From NCBI RefSeq assembly GCF_016918075.2, contig NZ_JAERPS020000005.1, forward strand, positions 1 through 64,000: DNA of 64,000 nucleotides, given 5' to 3'. Source of the DNA: Rheinheimera maricola (GTDB taxonomy: Bacteria; Pseudomonadota; Gammaproteobacteria; Enterobacterales; Alteromonadaceae). Shown here piece by piece: positions 39,738-47,345 of the stretch (positions are counted from its first letter, which is position 1; each line of letters opens with the position of its first letter). The notes under the pieces are model-generated. The model searched no databases and was not told where the DNA came from. It worked only from the letters and a program-made list of their open reading frames with translations. Position numbers and translations under genes: made by a program.

Positions 39738-39951
39738 ACGAGATACGCCAAACGCCACTTGGCGTGCAGGCAGCAGTGCTCTTACCAGTTAATTGGAAAG
39801 AACACTAAGTATTCACCCAATGAAAACCGATAAACGTGATTTAGGCGATATCAACTTAACAGTGACCTTCGCCGGAGTAGATTTTATCCCTGGCCAGTTT
39901 GTTTATGCCGATAATAATGGTGTGTTAGTGGCGACTAAGCAGTTGGTGTAA
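39738..39951 (+). pseudogene. rraA 3'-end fragment, copy B
   Basis: From CGAGATACGCC to the stop codon this matches rraA 37432-37613. In the block equal to 37473-37600 there are four differences in about 128 bases, and all are synonymous in the rraA frame; two more upstream (CCG/CCA and CTC/CTT) are also synonymous. A 37-base insertion replaces the GCGCTGG stretch and forms a hairpin. The end reads KQLV-stop where the intact gene has KALL-stop. No start codon or 5' part is present. Confidence 0.9.
39775..39806. repeat. Hairpin insertion inside rraA copy B
   Basis: AGTGCTCTT (39775-39783) and AAGAACACT (39798-39806) pair at eight of nine positions, and CCAGTT/AATTGG between them also pairs with one G-T. 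This segment is absent from the intact gene. Confidence 0.5.
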
Positions 39952-39955
39952 CGTG

Positions 39956-40081
39956 ATTACTTTAGCGCGTTAATACGCGCCAACGCCTGCGCCCTTGCAT
40001 CGTTATTACCAGCACCCGCGCCTGAACTCAGCTGCGCTTCGGCCATGCGTAACTCTTTCAGCAATTCAATTTTTTCCTGTT
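39956..40081 (-). pseudogene. 3' remnant of an unidentified gene
   Basis: On the minus strand a frame reads QEKIELLKELRMAEAQLSS, then GAGAGNNDARAQALARINALK and a stop, and is interrupted by TAA just upstream of the first Gln. The composition is protein-like (an amphipathic helix and a basic tail), so it may be the end of a truncated gene such as a small DNA-binding or antitoxin protein. I cannot identify it. The rest of 39952-40234 shows no gene. Confidence 0.3.
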
Positions 40082-40234
40082 AGTACTTTTTGACGACAGC
40101 TTGAAACAAGTTCAATTTCGGTACTGCCCATCCGCCTTTCTTTTGAGGTTTATCAGCCTAGTTCACCAGCAAAAGTTGAAAATTTATTCCATTTGTTTAT
40201 ATTTGGTTAAATTTAAAATCAAGGAAGCAATAAT

Positions 40235-40663
40235 ATGGACGTTAAACGCGCAGAATTGAAAGTCACGATAGCCAAGTTAGTCGAGCTGGCATACTCAACG
40301 GACAACGATCTTACAGTGAAACTGATGGCTAAATCAGGCAGTACCAAACTGACAATAGATCAGAACGGCAAAGCTACGTTATCGGGTGCAGCAGGCAATC
40401 TGACATTTAGCGGCTCACCAGCGTTGGAGCAGATTGGTGCAAATATTAAACGAGTAAGCATAAGTTTCACGCGAGGAAGCGACAATAACGTTAAATACAC
40501 CGCTACATTCAGCCTGGAAATTATAAGCATGTCGGTATCAGGCGAATTTGATATAGAGGCGCTTATTTTATCCTGCTCAGGCTTATTGTGCCGTGCAGCA
40601 AGCGCAATGAAAGGCCGGAATCAAGCTCTTGAGCACCAGTACCAGCAAATAATGGGGAACTAG
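40235..40663 (+). CDS. Unknown protein of the rraA island
   Basis: 142 residues, no signal peptide. The middle is rich in short beta-type stretches (KLTIDQNGKATLSG, VKYTATFSLEIISMSVSG), and the C-terminus is helical with two Cys (LILSCSGLLCRAASAMKGRN). CAAGGA lies upstream of the ATG. It is two bases from the following lipoprotein gene and lies between rraA copies B and C. I do not recognise a family; a small effector is one possibility by analogy with the neighbouring module. Confidence 0.65.
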   Translation: MDVKRAELKVTIAKLVELAYSTDNDLTVKLMAKSGSTKLTIDQNGKATLSGAAGNLTFSGSPALEQIGANIKRVSISFTRGSDNNVKYTATFSLEIISMSVSGEFDIEALILSCSGLLCRAASAMKGRNQALEHQYQQIMGN

Positions 40664-40665
40664 AG

Positions 40666-41094
40666 ATGAAATATCTTGTTAGCGCCGCAGCCCTATTGGT
40701 TTTGCTCGGCTGCACAGCGACAAAGCCAGTTTCTTTGTATCAAACCTACACTGATTACAGCAACCAGATGAATGCCGAAAACGTCGAGCAACTGGCGCCA
40801 GCATATTTCAGTTCCAATCTGTTACCACAGTCGTTTAGTGATACTAGCGTCACGCAGCAATTACTGTTTAAAAACATGATGGCTAAACCATCACAGCATC
40901 AAGAGTTAGTCACTGGTAATATCGGCTGCCTGGCTGTCCTCGGCCGAGATAATGAACAGCAGCCCCTGCAGTTTAATCTGGCTTATCGTGTTGAGAACGA
41001 CAGCTGGTTAATTGATCAGGTTCACGTGGTGTTTCTGGAGCAGTCCATTGAACTTCAACCAATAACCAATTGTACTGAGCTGTTTCCCGGTTAA
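40666..41094 (+). CDS. Small lipoprotein of the rraA island
   Basis: 142 residues with a type II signal peptide: MKYLVSAAALLVLLGC, lipidation at Cys16. The mature part is a compact domain of the NTF2-like size with NLAYRVENDSWLIDQVHVVFL near the end, the pattern of DUF4878 or similar cone folds; not certain. It lies two bases after the gene at 40235 and would be anchored in the envelope. A lipoprotein paired with a small unknown protein is a common toxin-immunity layout, but nothing here proves that. Confidence 0.75.
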   Translation: MKYLVSAAALLVLLGCTATKPVSLYQTYTDYSNQMNAENVEQLAPAYFSSNLLPQSFSDTSVTQQLLFKNMMAKPSQHQELVTGNIGCLAVLGRDNEQQPLQFNLAYRVENDSWLIDQVHVVFLEQSIELQPITNCTELFPG

Positions 41095-41103
41095 TTTAAA
41101 TAG

Positions 41104-41186
41104 CTACGCTGGGATAGATTTTATCCCCGGCCAGTTTGCCTATGCCGATAATAATGGCCTGTTGGTGGACTAAAACCCTGCTGTAA
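41104..41186 (+). pseudogene. rraA 3'-end fragment, copy C
   Basis: About 83 bases equal the last 83 or so of rraA. Common blocks are TAGATTTTATCCC, GGCCAGTTTG, TATGCCGATAATAATGG, GTTGGTGG, and CTGCTGTAA at the end. Most changes are synonymous (GCC/GCT, GGA/GGG, CCT/CCC, GGT/GGC, TTG/CTG) or conservative; a two-base deletion (GTGGCGACT to GTGGACT) shifts the frame. It is more diverged than copy B. Confidence 0.85.
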
Positions 41187-41388
41187 CCAGCTGCTTTATC
41201 TTCAGCGCTTTTTCAAAATGATCCAGCCGGTGGGTTTGGATCCACCAGGTTGCCGCTTCCATTAATAACGCAGGGTCGTCGTTTTTGTTAGCAAAAAAAG
41301 CGTAAAACGACACGCCGACTGTCTCGCCTTTGACGAGGATTTTGTTATCACAAACGGCAATAATTTTTTGTCTTAATGCATCGCGCAT
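41170..41388 (-). CDS. Small protein of unknown function
   Basis: 72 residues, MRDALRQKIIAVCDNK at the start, with FYAFFANKNDDPALLMEAATWWI and HFEKALKIKQL. I have a faint memory of similar proteins in integron cassettes, but assign no function. Its last codons and stop lie on the antisense strand of rraA copy C, so the gene ends inside the duplicated segment. The ATG at 41388 follows AGGA by about ten bases and sits 19 bases after the DUF4440-like gene; the two are likely co-transcribed. Confidence 0.65.
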   Translation of the reverse strand: MRDALRQKIIAVCDNKILVKGETVGVSFYAFFANKNDDPALLMEAATWWIQTHRLDHFEKALKIKQLVTAGF

Positions 41389-41407
41389 AGTGCGGTAATT
41401 CCTGCGG

Positions 41408-41782
41408 TTAAAATGGATTACAAGCAGTGCCTTGATGAAAAACCATCTGCCATTTTTCACCATCAAAGCGCCAGATAGAGCTGCGCATTGAGTAGCTTGG
41501 GCTATCGTTTTTTGCGCGCTGTATGGTGGCGCGATAAGTCAGCTGCGCCAGTCCATCAGCTAACACGCGGCAGTCGAAATCTTGCTGGGTAATAACAGGC
41601 GGAGCTTCAGTTGGCAGGCGCTCAAGCACATCGGCCTTACCAAAACAGCGGCCGGTAGCGGCGATTTCATAGAAATCATCAGCTAGGTAGTGGTTTAGTA
41701 GTTCTGCAGATAAACGCGTATCGGGCTGCACCAGTAGCTGTTCCAGTGCTATTAATTGCTGTTTAACAGTGTCGCTATGCAC
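41408..41782 (-). CDS. DUF4440 / NTF2-like protein
   Basis: About 124 residues with the SnoaL/DUF4440 pattern: an N-terminal helix (QQLIALEQLLV), LNHYLADDFYEIAATGRCFGKADVLERL, and the final SIWRFDGEKWQMVFHQGTA. The fold is a cone that binds small ligands or forms enzymes; function unknown. I prefer the GTG at 41782, which has GGAG ten bases upstream, to a longer start. Confidence 0.75.
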   Translation of the reverse strand: MHSDTVKQQLIALEQLLVQPDTRLSAELLNHYLADDFYEIAATGRCFGKADVLERLPTEAPPVITQQDFDCRVLADGLAQLTYRATIQRAKNDSPSYSMRSSIWRFDGEKWQMVFHQGTACNPF

Positions 41783-41885
41783 TTTTTTAAATCTCCGGTA
41801 AAGCCGGTTGAACACTCAATACTGCCGGGGTAACGTTACCCCAAACTAGGTTGTTTATACGGATAATAATACCAAGACTTTGATA

Positions 41886-42057
41886 TGAAAACCTACGCCT
41901 GAGCAGAAGAGGCAAAAGGCAAGACCTGACCCTGAGGACATTTGAGAACCTACGCCTGAGCAGAAGAGGCAAAAGGCAAGACCTGACCCTGAGGACATTG
42001 ATATCAGCGCATACGCCTGAACAGCAAAGGCAAAAGGCAAAAGGCAAGACATGCTCC
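41886..42057. repeat. Three tandem copies of a 57-61 bp repeat
   Basis: The copies are anchored by TACGCCTGAGCAGAAGAGGC at 41894 and 41951, and TACGCCTGAACAGCAAAGGC at 42012. Copies one and two are nearly identical; copy three is more diverged and has an extra GGCAAAA unit. The unit also holds GCAAGACCTGACCCTGAGGA. The surrounding 41783-42235 has no gene that I can support. Confidence 0.9.
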
Positions 42058-42235
42058 TGAAGTCCCGACTGGGCTATAGCGAAAAATAGTTTATTATAAT
42101 AGGCTTTCAAACTTCTTAATGATAAACAGCAAATTATACTGAGATTTTGCTATCTCAATCACCAAAAGCTCTCTGTTTAAAAGGCAAAGCTATGCGCTTG
42201 ATAAGTGCACATCACTATACAGTTTAGGAATTTTC

Positions 42236-42853
42236 ATGACCGATCTTGTACTAAAGTTTTTAGAATTAATTGCCGCAGCATTTTCTGGTGCTTGGATAAA
42301 CCAAAAACTTACTTTAAACCGTGAAAAAAAAGAATTTGATAAAACATTCAAGCTTGTATTCGATAGACTTACTGACCAAGCTAAAAAAGGTTGTTTTACA
42401 TCATCCAACATGTACCGGAATGTCGTTTGCTTTACTTGTAAGATGCCACTGGAAATTGAACTGCCAAAAATTCCCTCTCCACCAGACTATGAAACTATCA
42501 ATCGGCTATTTATATCGTACGACAGGTCCAACCAAGATTTAATTGCTGCATTTGAATACATACTTCGGCACTTAAAAAAAATATCAGAGCAACATGAAAA
42601 ATTCTGCCATTTAAACAGCTATAGTAAATTTGGCGACACAGAAACCAAAAACCACTATATTTTATGGCTTGAACTATATTTTGTTTCGAATGAAGTAAGT
42701 CAGAAGCGATATAGCTATAGTCATTCATTCTACAATCAGGAAATACAAAAAAAACCTAGTATTTTCGTTGCAGAAGCACTAAATCTTCCGTATGAGCATA
42801 CCGAATTTATTGACGAAATTATTAAAAGAAATAAAAGCTCAAGAGTTAGCTAA
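42236..42853 (+). CDS. A+T-rich hypothetical protein
   Basis: 205 residues. The N-terminal 20 residues form a hydrophobic helix (LVLKFLELIAAAFSGAWI), followed by a charged, mostly helical region; two Cys are in VVCFTCKMP. AGGA lies six bases before the ATG. Its base composition is clearly richer in A and T than the neighbours, a sign of transfer. No family recognised. Confidence 0.7.
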   Translation: MTDLVLKFLELIAAAFSGAWINQKLTLNREKKEFDKTFKLVFDRLTDQAKKGCFTSSNMYRNVVCFTCKMPLEIELPKIPSPPDYETINRLFISYDRSNQDLIAAFEYILRHLKKISEQHEKFCHLNSYSKFGDTETKNHYILWLELYFVSNEVSQKRYSYSHSFYNQEIQKKPSIFVAEALNLPYEHTEFIDEIIKRNKSSRVS

Positions 42854-42873
42854 CTCTACAACGTATCTGGCTC

Positions 42874-43392
42874 TTAAATTAGCTTCGCGTTACCGATAGT
42901 TTGCACAGTAATCTGCAACCCCAGAGCTTTGGCTACTTTAGCGACGGTAGCAAAGGTTGGGTTGCCGTCCGGTGAAAAGGCTTTATATAAACCTTCGCGG
43001 CTGATGCCGGTATCACGCGCCAGTTGACTCATGTTTTTTGCATTGGCAATAACCCCTAACGCATGCACGATAAACACCGGATCATCAGCCGCTTCTTCAA
43101 TACAGGCTTCAAGATATAGCTGAATATCTTCGTCAGTTTTAAAAAATACCTCTACCGGCGCGGTATAAACCCGCTTTATCTTGGTTGCCAGCTCAATGCT
43201 TAACTCACTTTCGCCATTGATAAAACGGGTAATGGTCGATTTGGCGACGTTAAGATCACGGGCTGCGTCGGCTGCTGTCAGGTTTTTACGCTGCAGGTAG
43301 CGTTTAAAATGCACACCGGCCGCTTTGGGCGGGCCAATCAGGCCCATCTCACGCAGGTTTTCACTGCTTAGCAATTCAGTATTGTTTGTCAT
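42874..43392 (-). CDS. Orphan fusion of two antitoxin-type HTH domains
   Basis: 172 residues. Residues about 25-80 are a HigA-like XRE domain (FKRYLQRKNLTAADAARDLNVAKSTITRFINGE pattern). Residues about 105-165 match the HI1420-type putative addiction-module antidote family (NMSQLARDTGISREGLYKAF and NPTFATVAKVAKALGLQITV). Both kinds normally sit beside a RelE-type toxin gene. None is present on either side, so this may be a free regulator or an antidote against toxins of incoming elements. Confidence 0.85.
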   Translation of the reverse strand: MTNNTELLSSENLREMGLIGPPKAAGVHFKRYLQRKNLTAADAARDLNVAKSTITRFINGESELSIELATKIKRVYTAPVEVFFKTDEDIQLYLEACIEEAADDPVFIVHALGVIANAKNMSQLARDTGISREGLYKAFSPDGNPTFATVAKVAKALGLQITVQTIGNAKLI

Positions 43393-43601
43393 TTCAAATA
43401 TTACCTTAACGTTGAAACGCGCGTTGAAATTACTCGGCGAACCTTATGTCAATACAGCTTAGCCCTTGAGCCAACTGTTGAAAAGCGTTGGCGCCAGCGC
43501 CTTGCCAGAGAGCTAACCTCTGGCCTCAAACACTGCCGTTTGCTTTAGCCCCGCTATCCGCTAAGCTGCTTTACAATCTTTAACCTACTGCCGGATTTCG
43601 C

Positions 43602-44378
43602 ATGCGTATGCTGTTTACTGTTGCAGGCTATGTGCTGGCGGGCTATTGCCTGCTGTGTTTACTGTTGTATTTGCTGCAGCGCCAGCTAATTTATTTCCCC
43701 GTGCCGGCCCAGTTGCCGCCAACCGATCCGCTGATTTTGCAGCAAGCCGATGCCACTGTGCTGGTAAGCCAACAGCCGCGCGAAACCAGCCAGGCGCTGT
43801 TGTATTTTGGCGGCAATGCCGAGGATGTCAGTGTGGCTTTGCCGGAGTTTGCTGCAGCGTTTCCCGGCCATGCTATTTATCTTATGCACTATCGTGATTA
43901 TGGCGGCAGTTCCGGCAAGCCCTCAGAGCAGGCATTGGTAGCCGATGCGCTGGCGCTGTATGACCAGCTGAACAGCAAACACAGTGATGTTACGGTAATT
44001 GGCCGCAGCTTAGGTTCAGGCGTTGCCGTGCAGCTAGCGGCCCAGCGTAAGGTCGCACAACTGGTGTTGATAACGCCGTTTGACAGCCTGAGCGCGCTGG
44101 CACAGCGGCAGTTTGTGCTGTTTCCGGTTAAGTGGTTGCTAAAAGATACCTACAACTCTGTGGCATATACCCCAACCATAAACAGCCGCACACTGATTTT
44201 ACTGGCAGAGCAGGATGAAATTATCGGCCGTGCTCACACTGAGGCGCTGTACCGCGCCTTTGCGCCTGGTATTGCCAGAGTGAAAAGCTATAGCGGTAGC
44301 CACAATACTAACCTGCCCGCTAGCCAGCTTGCCGCCTGGCTTGCTATTGCAACACCTTCAGCCGGATTATCAAATTAG
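43602..44378 (+). CDS. Membrane-anchored alpha/beta hydrolase
   Basis: 258 residues. One N-terminal TM helix (about 3-25), then a serine hydrolase of the BEM46/YfhR-like group: LLYFGGNAEDVS, YRDYGGSSGKPSE, the nucleophile in GRSLGSGVA, the acid in AEQDEII and His in GSHNTNL. The active domain probably faces the periplasm. Substrate unknown. A second ATG lies two codons downstream. Confidence 0.85.
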   Translation: MRMLFTVAGYVLAGYCLLCLLLYLLQRQLIYFPVPAQLPPTDPLILQQADATVLVSQQPRETSQALLYFGGNAEDVSVALPEFAAAFPGHAIYLMHYRDYGGSSGKPSEQALVADALALYDQLNSKHSDVTVIGRSLGSGVAVQLAAQRKVAQLVLITPFDSLSALAQRQFVLFPVKWLLKDTYNSVAYTPTINSRTLILLAEQDEIIGRAHTEALYRAFAPGIARVKSYSGSHNTNLPASQLAAWLAIATPSAGLSN

Positions 44379-44395
44379 CCGGCCCGGTGCGATAA

Positions 44396-45100
44396 TTACG
44401 CCAGTCCTTTCAGGTTGGCGCCTTTTACTATCATCCACAGGCTAAGCGATAACTCGCCGACTAACACCGGCAGCATGATCCACGGGAACAGCTTGGCAGC
44501 CACATCAGGAGCCATTAGCAGTGCCAGGGTATTTATCAGATAACAGACACCGGCCAGGCCCAGCATCAGGCCGAGTATTTTGGGGAACAGCTGCGATTTA
44601 ATAATCAGATAACCGCGGATAATACAGGCCAGGGCAAAAAACAGCAGGCCAATAGCAAAGCCATAACCGTGTAGCTGTATCGCCAGATAAGCTAAGGCGT
44701 CGCGCTGCTCTGCTGAAAAGGCGGCTAAATATACGCCGCTGCCTGCCAGCAGCAGTGGTAGCATTAGGGTTAATTTATTGGCTACCAGCATAGCGGTTTG
44801 GATCAGGTTAAAACCGGTGGCGGTTAAATTAAGTGCGGCATTTACCCGCTTAAATAACAGATAAAACAGTACGATGATCGGAATGTCTAACAGCTGCATA
44901 CATAAGTCGGCGACGATGCCGCTGCGCCACAACGTTTGGGCCGCGCTAATTTGCGCTGCGGTTGCAATGGCATCGCCGGCAACAATCAGGTTGCCACGCA
45001 CCATTGTTTCAAAATACAAACCTAAGCCGATAATTAACAAATAACAGCAGCCGGCAAAACGCACATAGCCCTGCGACATCGCGGTACTGACTGCTGCCAT
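44396..45100 (-). CDS. DUF4386 membrane protein
   Basis: 234 residues with about six hydrophobic segments. The order and features (RFAGCCYLLIIGLGLYFE near the start, LCMQLLDIPIIVLFYLLFK, LFPKILGLMLGLAGVCYLIN) match DUF4386 proteins, whose function is unknown. The ATG at 45100 has AGGTGG directly upstream; a start 51 bases earlier is less likely. Confidence 0.8.
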   Translation of the reverse strand: MAAVSTAMSQGYVRFAGCCYLLIIGLGLYFETMVRGNLIVAGDAIATAAQISAAQTLWRSGIVADLCMQLLDIPIIVLFYLLFKRVNAALNLTATGFNLIQTAMLVANKLTLMLPLLLAGSGVYLAAFSAEQRDALAYLAIQLHGYGFAIGLLFFALACIIRGYLIIKSQLFPKILGLMLGLAGVCYLINTLALLMAPDVAAKLFPWIMLPVLVGELSLSLWMIVKGANLKGLA

Positions 45101-45211
45101 TTTCCACCTATCCTTGTTAGTAACATAATCTGATGCTGCCACAGCAGCCATCTGTTGACACGATGCTGCACCGAAAAGCGGGTTTTGCCTACAAGGTTAT
45201 TGTTACAACTA

Positions 45212-45280
45212 ATGTCTGAAAATAAGCGCAGGCCTATGCTCTATTTCGTGTTGCTCTTTTTTACGTTTCTGGCCGTATAA
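45212..45280 (+). CDS. Possible 22-residue single-helix membrane peptide
   Basis: ATG to TAA gives a basic start (MSENKRRP) and a hydrophobic helix (MLYFVLLFFTFLAV). It lies 33 bases before the SOUL-family gene. The ribosome binding site is weak, so it may be chance; the signal is only the charge-then-helix pattern. Confidence 0.3.
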   Translation: MSENKRRPMLYFVLLFFTFLAV

Positions 45281-45313
45281 AAAACACAGTTATTTACTGA
45301 CAAAGGATCTACC

Positions 45314-45934
45314 GTGAAACTATTATTCCCCCTGTTTGCCGCGTTGTTAACTAGCGGTTGTTCAGTGTTTGGCCAAAGCGACGTTGAAACTGCGCCCTAT
45401 ACCCTGCTTAAAGCGGATGCCAGCCAAAATATTGAAGTGCGTAACTATGACAGCATGATTCTGGTGTCTACCGATATGGCTGGCGATGGCCGCAATAGCG
45501 CCTTTAGAAAATTATTCGGTTATATCAGTGGCGACAACGAAGGGGCCGTTAGCATAGCCATGACGGCGCCGGTGATAATGGACAACAGCAGCAAGGGCGA
45601 GAAAATCGCCATGACAGCGCCGGTGTTTATGCGTAACCGCCCGGGGGATTCGATGATGTCTTTTGTAATGCCAAAAGACTTTACCCTGCAAACCACACCC
45701 AAACCGACTAACCCGGAGTTGGTGGTTACTGAGGTTAAAAATTACCAAGTGGCCGCCATTCAGTTTAGCGGCACACTAAGCAGAAGCAACGTGGAAAAAC
45801 ATACTGCCATGCTGCAACAATGGCTGAGCGCTAATGGCTACACAGCAATAAGTGCACCGATAGAAGCCGGCTATAACGGCCCGCTTACCCTGCCGATGCT
45901 CAGGCGCAATGAAGTATTAATTGAAATAGATTAA
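45314..45934 (+). CDS. SOUL heme-binding family lipoprotein
   Basis: 206 residues. The type II signal MKLLFPLFAALLTSGC gives lipidation at Cys16. The SOUL domain follows: IEVRNYDSMILVST, NSAFRKLFGYISGDN, two IAMTAPV repeats, FVMPKDF and LPMLRRNEVLIEI. SOUL proteins bind heme or other hydrophobic ligands. The start is GTG with AGGA six bases upstream. Confidence 0.9.
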   Translation: MKLLFPLFAALLTSGCSVFGQSDVETAPYTLLKADASQNIEVRNYDSMILVSTDMAGDGRNSAFRKLFGYISGDNEGAVSIAMTAPVIMDNSSKGEKIAMTAPVFMRNRPGDSMMSFVMPKDFTLQTTPKPTNPELVVTEVKNYQVAAIQFSGTLSRSNVEKHTAMLQQWLSANGYTAISAPIEAGYNGPLTLPMLRRNEVLIEID

Positions 45935-45986
45935 CCGCCGCTTGAGTTACACAACGTTAAGCACTTAACCGCAGGCTGATAAACAT

Positions 45987-46556
45987 TTAAGCCAAACGCT
46001 TTAGTAATTTACTTAGCTGCTGCTGATAACCGGCCTCAGCAAAAGCTTGTGATGCCGGGTTCATAAAACCGTGAGCGTAGTCTGTACTACCAGCCGTTAC
46101 GCCCGGCTGTTGTTGTAACTGAGTACAGATATCAGCTACGGCAAAATTTGGCTCGCTGTGACCAAAGATAACCTGCACCGGCACAGCAGGTGTTAACGCC
46201 AGATGCTGATGTATTTGGCCGGGGTAAAACAGCACGGCTTGCTTTACCTGGCTCTCGTTAGCCTGCGCTAACGCGCGCCATAACGCAGTTGCACCGGCGC
46301 TAAAACCAATGGCCAAGTCAAACGGTCGGGCGGCGTTTTGCAGCGCCTGTTGTGCTATTGCCGCATAGGCATCATGGCCACATTGTGTGCTAAAAGCCGC
46401 ATAGGCGCGGGCTTCATCAGCAAAATGCTGCATTTGCCCCTGATAAGGGTCGATAAGCTGAACATCAGCGCCAGCCTGACTTAAATCGGCCTGCAGGCGC
46501 TCAAGGCCGGCACATAAACCAAAAATATCGCTTAGCACCAGTATATGCGTTGTCAC
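45987..46556 (-). CDS. Dienelactone hydrolase-like protein
   Basis: 189 residues, alpha/beta hydrolase fold. The nucleophile elbow GFSAGATALW has Ser where classical dienelactone hydrolases have Cys; the acid may be Glu in GHSEPN; YAHGFMNP supplies His. It begins LVLSDIFGL, like DLH proteins. The start is GTG, five bases after GAGGAG. Substrate unknown. Confidence 0.8.
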   Translation of the reverse strand: MTTHILVLSDIFGLCAGLERLQADLSQAGADVQLIDPYQGQMQHFADEARAYAAFSTQCGHDAYAAIAQQALQNAARPFDLAIGFSAGATALWRALAQANESQVKQAVLFYPGQIHQHLALTPAVPVQVIFGHSEPNFAVADICTQLQQQPGVTAGSTDYAHGFMNPASQAFAEAGYQQQLSKLLKRLA

Positions 46557-46663
46557 TTTTACTCCTCAAATTAAGCCAGCCAGGCTATCAGATCTCGCCC
46601 GGATAGAACCAACAAACGACTTATTTAATGCTTTTTTGCTGCTTTCACCCTAACGCCGGGTAT

Positions 46664-47194
46664 TTAGCGATTGCTGTAGGTTTTATTTGCCTCAAAGGCT
46701 TCCAGTTCCAGCGGCGAGTTATCATAGCCGTATTTGAGTAAATCGCTAAAGTGCTGGCTGATTACCTGCTTCAGGCTTGCGCGCTCGATTTGCAGCACAT
46801 GCACCAGCTCGTGCGCCAGCTTGGGCGTATTTAGCCGGAAGTCTTTTCTGACATAAATCGAGTAACCAAATACCTGAGCATTGTTAATAATGCCATCGCC
46901 AATAAAACCTGTGGCCTCACCAACCAACTTCAACATAGGATTGTGATACGGGAATGGCACGGCATCGACGTACACCAGCCTGACCTTTTCCGGGCTTTTA
47001 ATGCCGATCTCTCTGGCAAGAGCCAGCTGCTCTTCGTTAAGCGGCTCGCCCATTTTTACGCCAGCTGCTTCAGTTTCACTGGCCCAGTCGATATATTGCG
47101 GCAGAATAACTGATGAAATAATATTTTGCTGAAATACGATTACTGCGCCGACAAGCGCCAGCAAAAACGCCAGTGCTATGGTTATTTTTTTCAT
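46664..47194 (-). CDS. Membrane-anchored HExxH protein
   Basis: 176 residues. An N-terminal helix (about 4-22) anchors or exports it. HELVHVLQIER contains the zincin HExxH motif, and ELEAFEAN about 38 residues on may give the third ligand Glu. The pattern resembles DUF4157-like or similar minimal metallopeptidases. It may be a periplasmic protease, but the rest is not recognised. Confidence 0.7.
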   Translation of the reverse strand: MKKITIALAFLLALVGAVIVFQQNIISSVILPQYIDWASETEAAGVKMGEPLNEEQLALAREIGIKSPEKVRLVYVDAVPFPYHNPMLKLVGEATGFIGDGIINNAQVFGYSIYVRKDFRLNTPKLAHELVHVLQIERASLKQVISQHFSDLLKYGYDNSPLELEAFEANKTYSNR

Positions 47195-47345
47195 ACAACT
47201 TACCGTCCGATCTGTAAATAGCGCTTATTATGCTTACCAAACAACTCACTGTCGAAAAAATCTAAGACCGCAGCATATTTAGCCGTTGTACTGGTAAGCC
47301 GCAAAGCGCGCGACCAGCCCCTGGCTTCGGCCCCGCAACTTTTCA

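Noticed and set aside
41886-42057. CRISPR array
   Set aside because: Only three degenerate copies, the unit is 57-61 bp without distinct spacers, and there are no cas genes.
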